Shown: piece by piece, positions 21,035 through 21,511 of the stretch | How the letters are laid out: every line of letters starts with the position of its first letter | How positions within the stretch are numbered: position 1 is the first letter of the stretch | Assembly (NCBI GenBank): GCA_902493585.1 | Contig: CABUPZ010000040.1 | Span: 1-21,511, forward strand | Direction of reading: 5' to 3' | Length of the DNA stretch: 21,511 nucleotides | Source: an uncultured Fusicatenibacter sp. | Lineage (GTDB): Bacteria > Bacillota > Clostridia > Lachnospirales > Lachnospiraceae | Notes under the pieces: model-generated | The model's input: only the letters and a program-made list of their open reading frames with translations | Told to the model about the DNA's origin: nothing | The model's database searches: none | Translations under genes and position numbers: made by a program

Positions 21035-21511
21035 TTAGTGTTTCGAAGAAGGTATTGTGCTACGGTGGAGGATTTCCTGGATCGTGCGGACTTCTTCGGC
21101 GGGGAGTTGGCCGGGGGCGGAGGTGGCGCCGGCGCTGGCGTAGGTGATGCAGGAGCCGAAGGTTTCGCCGCTGATCCGGGTGATGGCTCCGAGGGGGCCC
21201 ATGGACATGGTGATCACAGGGCGGGAGGCGGCAGTCTGCATTTCCCGGGTGATGTTCAGGAGGTTTATCACGTCCTGGAGGTTCTGGGGCATGACGGCAA
21301 GTTTGAGGATGTCGGCGCCGGAGTGTTCCAGGGTTTTGAAAATTTCTCGCATCTCATCTTCTTCCGGGGTTTCGTGGAAATAGTGGCGGGAGGCGATGAC
21401 CAGGTGGTTCTCCTGGTGGATGTTTTTTATCAGACCAGCGGCATCCAAGCCTTCCATTTTGGCTTCTATATCGATCAGCTCTGCATAGCCGGATCTGGTG
21501 GCTTCCATACA
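21035..21511 (-). CDS. aroD: 3-dehydroquinate dehydratase, type I (N-terminal part outside window)
   Basis: The last 158 residues of a type I dehydroquinase are visible; the frame runs off the right edge, so about 95-100 N-terminal residues are missing. Type I enzymes convert 3-dehydroquinate to 3-dehydroshikimate in the shikimate pathway through a Schiff base. Both key residues are present: the His in IASRHYF (residue 42 counted from the first visible Met) and the Schiff-base Lys in ADILKLAVMP (residue 69). The tail GPLGAITRISGETFGSCITY followed by APGQLP closes the barrel. Codons here end in C or G more than in neighbouring genes, a mild difference. No other shikimate gene is in the window. 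Confidence 0.93.
   Translation of the reverse strand, partial: CMEATRSGYAELIDIEAKMEGLDAAGLIKNIHQENHLVIASRHYFHETPEEDEMREIFKTLEHSGADILKLAVMPQNLQDVINLLNITREMQTAASRPVITMSMGPLGAITRISGETFGSCITYASAGATSAPGQLPAEEVRTIQEILHRSTIPSSKH

Overview
The window looks like chromosome from an anaerobic, endospore-forming Firmicute, most likely a gut Lachnospiraceae. The reasons are a spoIIGA-sigE pair behind a Spo0A-type promoter, ferredoxin-like and flavodoxin-based redox proteins, lipoprotein flavodoxins, a CarD-like regulator, and AGGAGG ribosome sites throughout. This is inferred from gene content; no species can be named. Nearly everything reads on the minus strand. No rRNA, tRNA, CRISPR array, transposase or phage gene was seen.

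Positions 1-6540 hold a flavin/aldehyde redox island. A carboxymuconolactone decarboxylase-family tail and a gutted short-chain dehydrogenase lie on the plus strand. Facing them on the minus strand are a lipoprotein flavodoxin, a LysR regulator fused in frame to half a flavodoxin, a flavin reductase-like protein, a second lipoprotein flavodoxin, two aldo/keto reductases and an iron-sulfur flavoprotein-like reductase. The two main promoters share a 13-base element over their -35 boxes, and one has a 29-bp palindrome over its -10.

Positions 6537-7500 hold a Vat/CatB-type acetyltransferase with two internal losses and a CarD-like regulator. Positions 7666-12684 form a tight minus-strand cluster: a flavin-barrel/ferredoxin protein, a sirtuin with Gln at the catalytic His position (class M, ADP-ribosylating type), a polar amino-acid ABC transporter (binding protein, permease, ATPase), a shortened ATP-grasp protein, and a second flavin-barrel/ferredoxin protein. 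The genes overlap or nearly touch, except for a 61-base gap before the binding protein. This cluster is the best candidate here for an undescribed functional unit.

Positions 12944-18850 carry a J-domain protein (plus strand), then minus-strand genes for a sodium-dependent NSS transporter, a glycerate kinase, a cytidylate kinase-like protein and a MATE efflux pump. The last two overlap by ATGA and are read from a leader that looks like a guanidine-IV (mepA-type) riboswitch with its terminator.

Positions 18936-21511 hold the sporulation pair spoIIGA-sigE with a terminator after it. Upstream is a promoter with a 21-bp spacer, a perfect 0A box and an inverted repeat that could mask the spoIIGA start in read-through RNA. 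The window ends in a partial type I aroD gene. A recurring oddity is that four proteins (SDR, LysR-flavodoxin, acetyltransferase, ATP-grasp) appear to have lost internal segments without losing frame.
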